A stretch of DNA of 35,976 nucleotides from Paenibacillus sp. OK003 (GTDB taxonomy: Bacteria; Bacillota; Bacilli; Paenibacillales; Paenibacillaceae). The notes below the pieces were generated by a model. The model was not told the origin of the DNA, did not search any database, and was given only the letters and a program-made list of their open reading frames with translations. Below are positions 24,506 to 33,203 of the stretch, piece by piece. Numbering within the stretch: position 1 is the first letter of the stretch; each line of letters starts with the position of its first letter. The stretch lies in assembly GCF_900109515.1 (NCBI RefSeq), contig NZ_FOBD01000033.1, positions 1 through 35,976 on the forward strand, read 5' to 3'. The position numbers and the translations under genes were made by a program.

Positions 24506-25468
24506 TTACCATAGGCTCGTTTCACTCATTCGTTTTGAGATCTGGTTAACAGTGACTAATAAGATGAAATTGATTATGGAGTTAAACAGACCAATCGCCG
24601 CCGAGAAGCTGTATTCAGCATCTTGTATCCCGCTCCGGTAAACGTAGGTAGAGATAATGTCCGAGGTTTCTAAATTCAGCGTGTTCTGCATCAGCAGGAC
24701 TTTCTCGAAACCAATACCCATGATGCTTCCAATATTTAAAATGAACAAAATGATAATGGTCGGCATAATACTTGGTATATTAATATGCCATATCCGCTGC
24801 AACCGGGTTGCCCCATCCACACGCGCTGCTTCATGAAGCTGAGAGTCCACACCAGCTAATGCCGCCAAATAAATAATCGAGCTCCAGCCCATGGTCTGCC
24901 ATACATCCGACATCACAAATAAGGTCTTGAACCAGGATGGCTCAGACATGAAATTAATGGGATTACCGCCAAACATACCAATGAAGTGATTAATGATTCC
25001 GTATCGCGGCGATAAAAACATCATCATCATGCCTACGACCACGACAGTTGATAGGAAGTGCGGCGCATAGGTAATGGTCTGAACAAATTTTTTAAACTTT
25101 TCCGCCCTTACCTCATTCATCAGAAGCGCCAAAAGGATAGGGACTGGAAAACCTACCGCCAAGCTGTACAACCCAAGTCCAAGCGTATTTTTAATTAATC
25201 TCCAGAAGAAATAACTGTGAAAAAAACGTTCAAAATGTTCAAAACCGACCCAGGGACTTCCCCAGATTCCCTTCGTTGCAATGAAATCCTTAAACGCGAT
25301 TTGAATGCCATACATCGGCAAGTACTGAAAGACAAGGTAATAAGCAACAACTGGCGAGATTAACAAATAAAGCTGCCAATTTCGTAAAATCGGGTTCCAC
25401 TTTTGACGTCTTCTTCTCTTCTTTTCATGTACTGCATTCATTGCAGGTTGTACAGTTGTATTGGCCAT
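24506..25468 (-). CDS. lplB: Carbohydrate ABC transporter permease, LplB type
   Basis: 320 aa. A basic N-terminus (HEKKRRRRQKW) is followed by six helices and the signature LLISPVVAYYLVFQYLPMYG, then QIAFKDF. The EAA loop is QLHEAARVDGATRLQRIWHINIP. First gene of the operon lplB-lplC-binding protein-oxidoreductase. ATG 25468 follows AGGGGGGA by 5-6 nt; an upstream in-frame ATG would lie before that site. Confidence 0.87.
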   Translation of the reverse strand: MANTTVQPAMNAVHEKKRRRRQKWNPILRNWQLYLLISPVVAYYLVFQYLPMYGIQIAFKDFIATKGIWGSPWVGFEHFERFFHSYFFWRLIKNTLGLGLYSLAVGFPVPILLALLMNEVRAEKFKKFVQTITYAPHFLSTVVVVGMMMMFLSPRYGIINHFIGMFGGNPINFMSEPSWFKTLFVMSDVWQTMGWSSIIYLAALAGVDSQLHEAARVDGATRLQRIWHINIPSIMPTIIILFILNIGSIMGIGFEKVLLMQNTLNLETSDIISTYVYRSGIQDAEYSFSAAIGLFNSIINFILLVTVNQISKRMSETSLW

Positions 25469-26010
25469 GAACATCCCCCCTGGAATTGTCACTACAATTC
25501 TGCCTGGCAAAATGTCTTTGTGTTAAACCACCAGCGTCCTTACGCTGCTCGAAGCAGTTCCCACCCTTCTTTTTTTGATTTCTGATCTTCTTTGATTTCT
25601 TAGATTTGATTTACAGTACTTATATGTTAGAAGTTGTTACACAAAGTGAGTGAATAACGTTAATAGATGAGTTTATCATCTAACGCAAGGGGATTTATTT
25701 TTGGATGTATATTTGGATATATATTTGGTTTATTGCGGTACTAGTTTGGAATACATTTTATGTAAATGGGTAGGTATAAGCTTGGATAATAGGTTATAAG
25801 AGTTTTAGAGGATTCTTGTTTATTTTATATAAACATTGATTTAAAGGGGATAAAAGCGTAATCATTAATTTATTTCACGATATAATCATAGCTGCTGGGT
25901 AAATCCAAAAACACAAAAAAATAACGCCAAACGCTTAATTTCATACATCATAATATAGCCCATAGACGGATGTCAAACATTTTTTTTGGATTTATTTGGA
26001 TTCCTTTTGG
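25469..26010. other. AT-rich control region of the lpl-type operon, no gene seen
   Basis: No credible reading frame. TTTGGAT-like heptamers recur at about 11-bp steps around 25700-25730 (TTTTTGGATG, ATTTGGATAT, ATTTGGTTT) and again near 25983-26000. They may be binding sites or simply low-complexity DNA. The operon promoter must lie here, but I cannot place it with confidence. Confidence 0.35.
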
Positions 26011-26058
26011 CTAAAAAAACAAGAAAAACCCACGCGGATGCATTCCTCCGTAGGTTTT
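26011..26058 (-). terminator. Terminator of the LacI-family gene
   Basis: On the minus strand AAAACCTACGGAGG pairs with CCGCGTGGGTTTT, followed by TCTTGTTTTTTT. Confidence 0.75.
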
Positions 26059-26104
26059 ATGAAAGTTATCTGGATTTGTATGTAATATAAGATCACACAA
26101 CTAA

Positions 26105-27157
26105 CTAGTCATTTGTACGATTTGTACGATCATAAACAGATGATTCCCTCACAATAAGGGTGCTGGGCAACAACACTTTATGGAGAGTTGAATAACGTCC
26201 TTCCAGATAATCGTTAATTAATTGTGCTGCCACTTTGCCGATTTCATATTTTGGAACTTGCACGGACGTCAGAGGTGGTGTTGTATACTGCGCCATAGAG
26301 ATATTATCCATGCCCACGAATGCGATATCTTGAGGAATACGGCCATTTTGTTCAACCACTGCCCGCATCGCAGGAATAGCGAGCATATCACTTGCACAAA
26401 AAATGGCCGTCGGCCAATCAGACTTGGGCGTCTCGGTCAGGAGATCCGTCAGTCTGCTGTAGCTGAGATTCACATTCCAGTTGGTGTTGATAATCCAATG
26501 TTCATTCAGATTCAGGTTTGCTTCCAGCATGGCAAATTTATAACCGACATACCTTTCTTCGCTCTCTATTTGTTCCGAATATGCGGGGCCACCGATAAAC
26601 CCAATCCGGGTATGGCCTTGCTCGATCAAATGACGGACTGCTGTGCGAGCAGAAAATATTCGGTCACAGTCAACGACCGGTACAGTAAGCCTTTCGTCAT
26701 TGAGACTTACACCCAATACAGTGATATTCTCTTGCTCAAGCAGCTCAAACAATTTTTCATCGTACCAGCTGATTGCGACTATACCTTGAGTACCCGTTTC
26801 CTGAAGCATCACCTTTATCCGTTCGGTGTCACCAAGTTCTTCGCAAGTGCGGACAATGGCTGGAGGCAGCCCCAGTTCCGTCATTTTAACGTGAAAACCA
26901 GTCAGTACCTGTGAAAAGTACGGATGATCATCCATCAAAATCTGTGGCACGATACAAGCTATCCGTTTGGCTGAGGTATTCTCTTTGCCAATGGATTTGG
27001 AGGATTCATCCAAATTGTATCCCAACTCAAGAGCAGCTTCCCTAATTTTTCGCTTTGTCCCTTCATTGACCGGTCGGTTGGTATCATTGCTGATCGCACG
27101 CGAAACCGTTGATATGGATACGCCTACACGTTCTGCGATATCTTTTAATTTTGGCAT
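26105..27157 (-). CDS. LacI-family transcriptional regulator
   Basis: 350 aa. The N-terminal helix-turn-helix is KLKDIAERVGVSISTVSRAISND (about residues 3-25), then the hinge LNE/YNLDESS region and a periplasmic-binding-like effector domain with GIVAISWYDEKL, HTRIGFIGGPAYSEQI and PQDIAFVGMDNISMAQYTTPPLTSV. It probably controls the lplBC operon about 600 bp downstream on the same strand. GCCAAAAT (27190) and ATTTTGGC (27233) form a spaced inverted repeat upstream. It is the last normal chromosomal gene before the cassette-like array. Confidence 0.88.
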   Translation of the reverse strand: MPKLKDIAERVGVSISTVSRAISNDTNRPVNEGTKRKIREAALELGYNLDESSKSIGKENTSAKRIACIVPQILMDDHPYFSQVLTGFHVKMTELGLPPAIVRTCEELGDTERIKVMLQETGTQGIVAISWYDEKLFELLEQENITVLGVSLNDERLTVPVVDCDRIFSARTAVRHLIEQGHTRIGFIGGPAYSEQIESEERYVGYKFAMLEANLNLNEHWIINTNWNVNLSYSRLTDLLTETPKSDWPTAIFCASDMLAIPAMRAVVEQNGRIPQDIAFVGMDNISMAQYTTPPLTSVQVPKYEIGKVAAQLINDYLEGRYSTLHKVLLPSTLIVRESSVYDRTNRTND

Positions 27158-27359
27158 TACAGCACCCCCCTTGCTCTATTCATTTGGAGCCAAAATTCAT
27201 GTTTAACAATGATCATATCATAATATTGTAATATTTTGGCGTCAATTAAACAAGCTGCGATAAGAGTCCTGCTATAATATCAACACGCGAATTTTTGCCA
27301 CTCTACCTACCTCCAAAGTAATTTGAAATTTTTTTATTATTCTTTGCGGCTATTACATA

Positions 27360-27520
27360 TAACGTTACTATATCCACGACGCCCCACCGACTTAAGCCAC
27401 GATAGGGGCGACTGCGATGTGGTTAGTCGGTGCGGATGTGTCCGCCTGATTCCACTTCCCTGCCAATTCCCTTCGGGCTGACCGAGGGGCGTCAGGACCC
27501 GAAGTTTGGATATCATGTTA
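27360..27520 (-). repeat. attC-like repeat R1 (end of the array)
   Basis: 161 nt, bounded by TAACG and ATGTTA. The inner arms ATATCCA and TGGATAT pair, where most others have TATTCA. Stems inside: CACCGACT/AGTCGGTG, GCGGA/TCCGC. The outer tag on the right is GTTA-TCT-GA. To its left is the LacI gene and no further repeat, so this is the distal end of the array. Confidence 0.8.
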
Positions 27521-27534
27521 TCTGACGTAAACCT

Positions 27535-28254
27535 CTACTGTGCATTAGCTATAATCTTCTTTGTTAAGTTAAACTCATGACGGCATTCATAGTAATAACT
27601 TTTGAGTTTATATCCCCCAGCTTTAAATACACGCTTATGTTGATACCACACTACAATTAGCGTTCCTTCAAAAAGGATTCTACGAAGGATATAAACTATT
27701 CTGTTAAAGAGAACGCTTCTATTTTGAGCAAATTGTTGAAGTGTTTCGGATTGAAACTGAACATGTTTCTCCTCATCACTTAAAATCTGATTACATAAAT
27801 TGATTAATACTTCTGACTTTGTAGACTTTTTCAACGCTTTATAGTACAACTTAGCAATGATCTCAGCAGTTAATAGAACAATGACTGATTGCTCTAGACT
27901 CGCATATCGACGTAATCTTCTAAATACATTGTCCACCCAATGTCTACGAAGGAGTGGGATTCCCTGTAACTTCATAAATTTGCCTAGATCTCTAGCGTGC
28001 CTCTGTTCTTCTTTAATGAATTCTATAAGTGCTTCATAGTAATCCTGATCTTGTGTCTGATGTACATATTCTTGCGCACGTTTAATTAGATATTTACCTT
28101 CAGAGTTTTCTCCTAATTGAAACTGTTGAATTGACTTAATGATTATTTCTCTTTCATTAGTTGTTAATTTATAGTTGTCATCCCAATGAATATATTTGAG
28201 GTTTTGATTATTTCTACGATAATATTGCACCCATTTCGAGAAAGTGATATTCAT
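27535..28254 (-). CDS. Ferritin-like diiron protein
   Basis: 239 aa, helical. Two E-x-x-H metal motifs can be seen, EEQRHARDLGKF (about residue 84) and DEEKHVQFQ (about residue 160), with further Glu in AEIIAKLYY. This is the four-helix ferritin-like pattern of diiron oxygenases and related proteins. The C-terminal part is basic with a hydrophobic stretch (FEGTLIVVWYQH), so it may touch the membrane. The substrate is unknown. As a cassette it has a 36-nt leader after R2 and stops 15 nt before R1. Confidence 0.7.
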   Translation of the reverse strand: MNITFSKWVQYYRRNNQNLKYIHWDDNYKLTTNEREIIIKSIQQFQLGENSEGKYLIKRAQEYVHQTQDQDYYEALIEFIKEEQRHARDLGKFMKLQGIPLLRRHWVDNVFRRLRRYASLEQSVIVLLTAEIIAKLYYKALKKSTKSEVLINLCNQILSDEEKHVQFQSETLQQFAQNRSVLFNRIVYILRRILFEGTLIVVWYQHKRVFKAGGYKLKSYYYECRHEFNLTKKIIANAQ

Positions 28255-28289
28255 TATTTGCTCCTAAAATGTAATAGTTTTATGTCAGA

Positions 28290-28400
28290 TAATGTTCGTG
28301 TGTTCACGACGTCCAACTCCTTTAAGCCCGAATGACGGCCGCGATGTGGTAGGGAGTTGGAGGTGTCCGGCTGATTCCACTTCCCTGCTGCTGCCAAATT
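28290..28400 (-). repeat. attC-like repeat R2, right part lost
   Basis: It begins TAATGTTCGTGTGTTCACGACG (one base changed in TAAC), with the stem TCCAACTCC/GGAGTTGGA, and resembles R1 up to CTGCC. The last ~60 nt, with the inner box and GTTA, are missing, and the phosphoesterase stop follows at once. The left tag GTCAGATAA matches the right end of R1. This unit has probably lost mobility. Confidence 0.7.
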
Positions 28401-28407
28401 CTTCGTA

Positions 28408-29121
28408 TCACTTCAAAACCTTTATCTGTTCTGTAATATAGAATCCTTCTTGGAAAATCAAACAATTTAATTGCATCCCATATGCGCATCCGCCATCGAT
28501 TCCTATCTTGTCATCACTAAACCAAATATCCGATGTGCCATGGATGTCTATTGTTTTTGTATGCCCAAAAATAATTTTTTTGTTTAGATCAAATCTAGCT
28601 CGAATAAATTCATCCCTAATAAACATAAAGTCATGTTCAGGCTGGTTCTTCCAATCAATAAAATTGGGATTCAAACCGGCGTGAACATAAATGTGATCTT
28701 TGTCTTCGTGATAAAAAGGTAGTTTACTTATATAGTCAATGTGATGATAATAATGAGTTTTTATAAATTCTATCGCCTGGTTCAGGATCTCATCAGATAT
28801 TTCTTCATTATTTATATCACAATAACTTTGGAGCGTTTGTTTCCCTCCGTGTTCTAGAAACTTTGATCTTACCGTTACGCTATCACTGTTTATCAAATCA
28901 ACTAATCGTTGGTCATGATTACCTCGTAAGGCAATTGCGTTATGATTCATTACTAGTTGGATTACTTTATCAACTACTTCTTTACTGTTAGGCCCTCTAT
29001 CTACATAATCACCTAGCAAAATCAACTTATCCTTAGTAGAGTTGTATTCGGTAAGTTGCAATATCTGATCTAACTGATCGATACATCCATGAATATCGCT
29101 AATCATAATTGTACGCTTCAT
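28408..29121 (-). CDS. Metallophosphoesterase (PrpE / PP1-PP2A-like)
   Basis: 237 aa. The calcineurin-type metal motifs are DIHGCIDQL (about residue 8), GDYVDRGPN (about residue 37) and GNHDQRL (about residue 67), with a later His in HAGLNP and FGHTKT. This is the family of bacterial Ser/Thr phosphatases and Ap4A hydrolases; the substrate cannot be told. It ends just beside the damaged repeat R2. The leader is 47 nt from R3. Confidence 0.85.
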   Translation of the reverse strand: MKRTIMISDIHGCIDQLDQILQLTEYNSTKDKLILLGDYVDRGPNSKEVVDKVIQLVMNHNAIALRGNHDQRLVDLINSDSVTVRSKFLEHGGKQTLQSYCDINNEEISDEILNQAIEFIKTHYYHHIDYISKLPFYHEDKDHIYVHAGLNPNFIDWKNQPEHDFMFIRDEFIRARFDLNKKIIFGHTKTIDIHGTSDIWFSDDKIGIDGGCAYGMQLNCLIFQEGFYITEQIKVLK

Positions 29122-29167
29122 AGAATCTCCTATTTTATCAATGTTTTTAGTTCTTGGGGATTTCAGC

Positions 29168-29275
29168 TAACGTTCCTGTATTCATGAACCCCAAAGGAGT
29201 TGTCTGCTGAAATGCTTCTCCGAATCCCTTCTCGAAGACCAAGGCCATCGGAGCCACTGCTTGAATATTATGTTA
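29168..29275 (-). repeat. attC-like repeat R3
   Basis: 108 nt. Outer TAACG/ATGTTA, inner TATTCA/TGAATA. Stems CCCC-AAAG-GaG.. and GGCcATCGGaGCC are close to those of R10. Tags: left AGC, right TAA. Confidence 0.85.
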
Positions 29276-29350
29276 TAAGATGTCGAGGTCCCCCTTGAGC
29301 TACTTACAAAATGCTCTTTTTTCGTACTCAGTTGCTTTTGTTCTTAACTA

Positions 29351-29680
29351 TTATTCTGGTACTTCAACGTATTCCGATAGTCTAGATTTCAATATCTCTA
29401 TTAATTCTTCATCCATATATTCATAATCATCTGATATATTTAAGCATACCAAACGTTTGTTTATTAGTTTATTTGAGAATTTATCTTTAAGTCTTCTTAC
29501 ATGTTTTTTCTCCATTACAAAAATCATTTCTGCCCATCCAACGTGTCCTTCAGTGACTCTAATTCTAGCTCCCTCTTCTGTTCCAGCAGATCGCACTTGA
29601 TATCCATTGTATCCATCAAAAATCTTCTCTGCTGTTAAGCTCCGCCATTTGTTTTGACTACAAATAAATAGTAATTTAAT
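29351..29680 (-). CDS. Small protein-tyrosine phosphatase-like protein with an ATT start
   Basis: 109 aa. It begins (M)KLLFICSQNKWRSLTAEKIF, with the phosphatase loop C-x5-R-S (CSQNKWRS), then QVRSAGTEEGARIRVTEGHVGWAEMIFVMEKKHVRRL, as in predicted low-molecular-weight tyrosine phosphatases (COG4551 type). The late NISDDYE supplies a possible general acid Asp. Upstream of the loop there is only ATT in frame before a stop (AGGTGA-CGAAGC-ATT-AAA), so the start is ATT, apparently an ATG altered by one base. A start at GTG 29596 would delete the active site. Cassette between R3 and R4; leader 76 nt. Confidence 0.65.
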   Translation of the reverse strand: MKLLFICSQNKWRSLTAEKIFDGYNGYQVRSAGTEEGARIRVTEGHVGWAEMIFVMEKKHVRRLKDKFSNKLINKRLVCLNISDDYEYMDEELIEILKSRLSEYVEVPE

Positions 29681-29756
29681 GCTTCGTCACCTATCTCATA
29701 TCTATTTTTTTGTGTTATTATAGCACCTGAATTTAAGCAATTATCCCGATTTCTTA

Positions 29757-29910
29757 TAACTTTTTGTATTGACGACGTCCTGGCCCCTTAGAGTCGCTGC
29801 TTATAGTTGTGAGGCTTGCCGAACACCTAATGCAGTGACGTCCCGACGGGCTTAGGGGGCTGAATGGTCATTCGCTTCTCAGAGTGACCCCGATCGTCAA
29901 TATTTTGTTA
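29757..29910 (-). repeat. attC-like repeat R4
   Basis: 154 nt. The inner arms are TATTGACGA and TCGTCAATA: both sides carry the change C to G relative to TATTCACGA, which is covariation. Stems CCCCTTAG/CTTAGGGG-like and GGTCA/TGACC. Tags: left TTA, right GCC. Confidence 0.85.
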
Positions 29911-29916
29911 GCCAAA

Positions 29917-30675
29917 TTAATTTCTCGACGAAGCCATTGCATTTAAGGCGTTCTCAAAATAGCTATATACTTCATCTGCAATTCCCAGAAACTCTTCAAC
30001 AAGTACATTACTATCCAAGTAACAAGCATACAGATAATCAATTAAAGCGGAGTCAATCTCACAATAGTTTAATATGGCATTCTTCATCTTAATCATGTCA
30101 TCTTGCCATACCCCTGTATCTTCTAAAACCAAAGAGTATAATGCACGAATTAATCTCTTAGAGTAACCTTTAATATATCTAGTTTTCATTGTGTGATCAC
30201 TAGCATTAGAAAGTAAACGATGTATACGATCTACTTCCTCCTTGGTCTCTGTATTTAAGTCTAAAATGAACTCTGGAGAAATCATAATCGGAGGTACTTT
30301 TTCACCAATGTCATCACCATATAGGCAAACACAAATGATCTTAACCCAAAAACCCCACTCATTCGGTTTACTTAATACATCGTCAATCGAGCAAATGGTC
30401 GTATCAATCTTCGTTACGACTGGATATTCCTCCAAAAGCCTGTCTTTAATAATTGACAGTCTTTCGTAATCAATATCTTCGGGATTTGCACATACAATAG
30501 TAAAGTCTGCATCTGACTTAAAAGGTTGAGCCGTTCCTTTTGGAATCGAGCCACACATATAAATGCTATGAATCTTACCTTTAAATTCGGTAAGGATCTG
30601 ATCTACATACTTATCAACCAAATCCTTATATTCACTTTGTATTACAATTCTATTTATAACTTTTTCTAATATCAT
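29917..30675 (-). CDS. Nucleotidyltransferase-domain protein (aminoglycoside adenylyltransferase-like)
   Basis: 252 aa. The catalytic pattern GSIPKGTAQPFKSDADFTIVC (about residues 42-62) is the GS...SD-x-D motif of the DNA polymerase beta-type nucleotidyltransferases. Asp later in TKIDTTICSID may be the third metal ligand. The C-terminal part is helical. Family members modify antibiotics, tRNA or proteins, and the substrate here is unknown. It stops only 7 nt before R4 and has a 35-nt leader after R5, so it has no space for its own promoter. Confidence 0.75.
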   Translation of the reverse strand: MILEKVINRIVIQSEYKDLVDKYVDQILTEFKGKIHSIYMCGSIPKGTAQPFKSDADFTIVCANPEDIDYERLSIIKDRLLEEYPVVTKIDTTICSIDDVLSKPNEWGFWVKIICVCLYGDDIGEKVPPIMISPEFILDLNTETKEEVDRIHRLLSNASDHTMKTRYIKGYSKRLIRALYSLVLEDTGVWQDDMIKMKNAILNYCEIDSALIDYLYACYLDSNVLVEEFLGIADEVYSYFENALNAMASSRN

Positions 30676-30709
30676 ATAGACTCCTCCTGAACTAAGAACT
30701 TCTTTCGGC

Positions 30710-30835
30710 TAACGTTCAGGTATTCACGAACCCTGCGAGGCTTAAGCCTCGCAGGGTTGTCTGCCTGAATCCTCTTCCTCGAAATCCCTCTGGCAGACCA
30801 AGGGGCATCAGTTCCGCAGCGTGGATACGGTGTTA
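30710..30835 (-). repeat. attC-like repeat R5
   Basis: 126 nt. Inner arms TATTCACG and CGTGGATA (one G-T pair). A very strong stem AACCCTGCGAGGC/GCCTCGCAGGGTT (13 bp) is at the left, then GTCTGCC/GGCAGAC. Tags: left GGC, right TGA. Confidence 0.85.
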
Positions 30836-30863
30836 TGAGATGGACTGACCTTTTTTGATATAC

Positions 30864-31838
30864 CTACTCTGCTATACTTATCTCTATTTTTTTATTGTAT
30901 GCTTTTATTGATACTTGCCCACCAATAGGGAAAGTAATTTGTGGGGATGTATGACCAAAATCCACATCAGCAATTACTGGGATTTTATCTAATTCTCTTT
31001 TCGAGTTTATTATTTTTATAAGTAGTTCCTTATTCATATTTGCGGATTTTTGAAATCTTCCTAAAACTATTCCCCTAACCTCGCCAAACGAAGGTTGATG
31101 AATAAGAGATTGTAAATCTCTATCAAAAGTTTGAGGATATGCCTCATAATCATCTTCTAAAAATAGTATAGAATTTACTAAACTCGGCATATATTCAGTG
31201 CCATGTAATAGATTGAATGTACACTGATTCCCACCTATAATAGTGCCCTCTGCTTCTCCATCATTAATCACATACGGTCCTTCATTATTGATGAAAGATC
31301 GGTTTTCTTGATCCAAAAACCATAAATCATCACTCCATTTTTCGGAGTGGGTAATATTAACCGTTTCATCCCAAATCATCATTTTCTTAAAATACTCTAT
31401 TGTATACTCATTGCCATGAAGCATAGCGAAGGTAGAGAAGTGCGGTCCAGAATAGGTGATTAATCCAGTCTTTGCATATATTGCATTACTCAACGCAGTT
31501 ATATCAGAATAACCACAAATACGTTTTGGATTAGCTTTAATTATTGAATAGTCAATATGTCTTAGTAATTGGTTACAGTTATAGCCACCAATTGTAGTTA
31601 ATATCCCTTTGACATTAGGATCTAAAAACGCATCATGCAGGTCATCTAATCTTGATCTGATTGATGAAGAGACAAATTCATCAGATTCTAAAGCGTGTTG
31701 AGAATAAGAGATTTTAAACCCTAATTCTTCTAGTCTCTTTTCTGCTAGTAATCTCTGTTCAATTGCTATCATTGACAGACTTCTAGAAGGTGATATTATA
31801 CGTATTTCATCACCAGCTACTAATTTTGGTGCTTTCAT
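30864..31838 (-). CDS. S66 LD-carboxypeptidase / MccF-like
   Basis: 324 aa. It begins KAPKLVAGDEIRIISPS, then LTTIGGYNCNQLL and ICGYSDITALSNAI with the nucleophile Ser of GYSD, and ends with IADVDFGHTSPQITFPIGG holding the catalytic His. S66 peptidases cut the L,D bond in peptidoglycan peptides or, as MccF, destroy microcin C and give self-immunity. Which applies here is unclear; the length and GYSD context fit either. Cassette between R5 and R6, leader 44 nt. Confidence 0.85.
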   Translation of the reverse strand: MKAPKLVAGDEIRIISPSRSLSMIAIEQRLLAEKRLEELGFKISYSQHALESDEFVSSSIRSRLDDLHDAFLDPNVKGILTTIGGYNCNQLLRHIDYSIIKANPKRICGYSDITALSNAIYAKTGLITYSGPHFSTFAMLHGNEYTIEYFKKMMIWDETVNITHSEKWSDDLWFLDQENRSFINNEGPYVINDGEAEGTIIGGNQCTFNLLHGTEYMPSLVNSILFLEDDYEAYPQTFDRDLQSLIHQPSFGEVRGIVLGRFQKSANMNKELLIKIINSKRELDKIPVIADVDFGHTSPQITFPIGGQVSIKAYNKKIEISIAE

Positions 31839-31881
31839 AATTACATTACACTCCTTTATTAGTTCTTGTCAGTCTTTCTCA

Positions 31882-31974
31882 TAACGTTCAGGTAGCAAGT
31901 TGTCACATGAATTCACTCCCCTGACAAAAGCATCACAGTGACCAAGGCGTATCCGCGGCATGAATATTATGTTA
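31882..31974 (-). repeat. attC-like repeat R6, degraded inner box
   Basis: 93 nt. The right end CATGAATATTATGTTA is normal, but at the left, after TAACGTTCAGG, the TATTCA box is absent (GTAGCAAG instead). A stem GTCAC/GTGAC is inside. Tags: left TCA, right TCA (pairing with TGA at R7). Confidence 0.75.
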
Positions 31975-32016
31975 TCAGAAGTGACAACTACATTGAATTA
32001 CTTTTATTATCTTCTA

Positions 32017-32412
32017 TTATTTAATTCTCTTTAAGATATATGTATTAATTTGCAGGGTATCATCATTAACATAGACTGGGTGGACCGATTCAGAACTATC
32101 ACCAATTATTGATATATAATTGTATCCATCTTGATAATCCAACTCATAACCACCTGTAATTGTTGGAAATTCAATTGATCCGTCTCCAAGTATTGTTATT
32201 ACGTTATCCTCTTCAAATTGCTCTGCAATTCTCAAACCTTCATATATTCTAATCATTCCATGTGTTGAAGTGAATTTTTCTAGATTAACATGTTCGCTTG
32301 TTACTTTCCATTCACCAATTATTTGATCTATTGCAATTTGTTTTTCAGAACATCCTATTAATAATAGAAAAAATATCATTGCTTTACTCACAAATATTAA
32401 TTTTACTTTCAC
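32017..32412 (-). CDS. Small lipoprotein, unknown function
   Basis: 131 aa. The signal sequence ends in LLLIGC, a lipobox, so it should be anchored on the outside. The mature domain is beta-rich (IIGEWKVTSEHVNLEKF, ITILGDGSIEFPTITGGYELDYQDGYNYISIIGD), reminiscent of lipocalin-like Firmicute proteins that start GEW. The start is GTG 32412, with GAGGTG 7 nt upstream. A longer frame to 32508 reads into repeat R7 and is not real. Cassette between R6 and R7. Confidence 0.7.
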   Translation of the reverse strand: MKVKLIFVSKAMIFFLLLIGCSEKQIAIDQIIGEWKVTSEHVNLEKFTSTHGMIRIYEGLRIAEQFEEDNVITILGDGSIEFPTITGGYELDYQDGYNYISIIGDSSESVHPVYVNDDTLQINTYILKRIK

Positions 32413-32450
32413 AAATTCACACCTCGTTTTTTTAAAATTGTAATTTCTGA

Positions 32451-32540
32451 TAACATTCCTGTATTCACGACTCAGCGTATGCTGAGTGTCCGGCGACTGC
32501 CGGGCCAAAGACGTATGTCCGCAGCGTGAATATTATGTTA
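32451..32540 (-). repeat. attC-like repeat R7
   Basis: 90 nt, one of the cleanest. Inner arms TATTCACG/CGTGAATA. Three hairpins: ACTCAGC-GTAT-GCTGAGT, CCGGC-GACT-GCCGG, GAC-GTAT-GTC. Tags: left TGA, right TCT. Confidence 0.9.
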
Positions 32541-32579
32541 TCTGATGCTGGCACTTCTTCGAAATAACCCTGTATATCT

Positions 32580-33044
32580 TTAATTTCTTTCTTTCACAAG
32601 GTCTTCCCATTCTTCTATTGATAAATTATTGGATATATTCTTCAAGTTTTCAGGTACACTCACAAAACACATTAATTCTAAACTATTCCCATCTGGATCA
32701 TTGAAGTAGACTGAAGCATTTCCTTGGTTAGGTCTAACAAATGGATCTATTGAATCTCTCTTCCCAAATGGAACAGGCTCTATTTCAATCGTTTGAAACC
32801 ATTTCACACTCTCTCGAAGATCTTCATAACTCACTCGAAATGCGATATGCCTTAATGATGGATGATAAGATGTTTTATGCTCTTCGCCCTGCCATAGCCC
32901 CACCCAACTCTTTTCTTTTTCAATCCAGAAGAAAGCTGTATCTTCATCTCTCCAAGCCATCTCTAATCCTAGCTTAGAGTAAAATTCAATGGATTGTTGT
33001 AAATTGCTCACGGGTAAATGTGCTTCATATAATCCAAGTATCAT
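32580..33044 (-). CDS. VOC-family (glyoxalase/bleomycin-resistance fold) protein
   Basis: 154 aa. Two beta-alpha-beta-beta-beta repeats: LYEAHLPVSNLQQSIEFYSKLGLEMAW and, in the second half, RHIAFRVSYEDLRESVKWF. It ends with VYFNDPDGNSLELMCF, the usual metal-site strand with its Glu. Members include glyoxalases and fosfomycin or bleomycin resistance proteins; the substrate is unknown. GAAAGGAG lies 7 nt before the start. Cassette between R7 and R8 with a 33-nt leader. Confidence 0.85.
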   Translation of the reverse strand: MILGLYEAHLPVSNLQQSIEFYSKLGLEMAWRDEDTAFFWIEKEKSWVGLWQGEEHKTSYHPSLRHIAFRVSYEDLRESVKWFQTIEIEPVPFGKRDSIDPFVRPNQGNASVYFNDPDGNSLELMCFVSVPENLKNISNNLSIEEWEDLVKERN

Positions 33045-33076
33045 TTTTTTCTCCTTTCAATCTTGCAAGTTTCAGA

Positions 33077-33166
33077 TAACGTTACTGTATTCATGACCCG
33101 AAGTATGTCGGGTGTCCGGAGAATGGCGGATCAAGGACAAATGTCCGCAGCATGAATATTCTGTTA
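33077..33166 (-). repeat. attC-like repeat R8
   Basis: 90 nt. Inner arms TATTCATG/CATGAATA: both arms differ from TATTCACG, again covarying. Hairpins CCCGA/TCGGG, CCG/CGG (weak) and GGAC-AAAT-GTCC. Tags: left AGA, right TAC. Confidence 0.9.
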
Positions 33167-33203
33167 TACTCTGTCCCATCCTTCTTCGAGTCTTCCATCT
33201 TCT

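Noticed and set aside
32413..32508. N-terminal extension of the lipoprotein gene
   Set aside because: The extension reads through repeat R7; the ribosome site GAGGTG supports GTG 32412 with a normal signal peptide.
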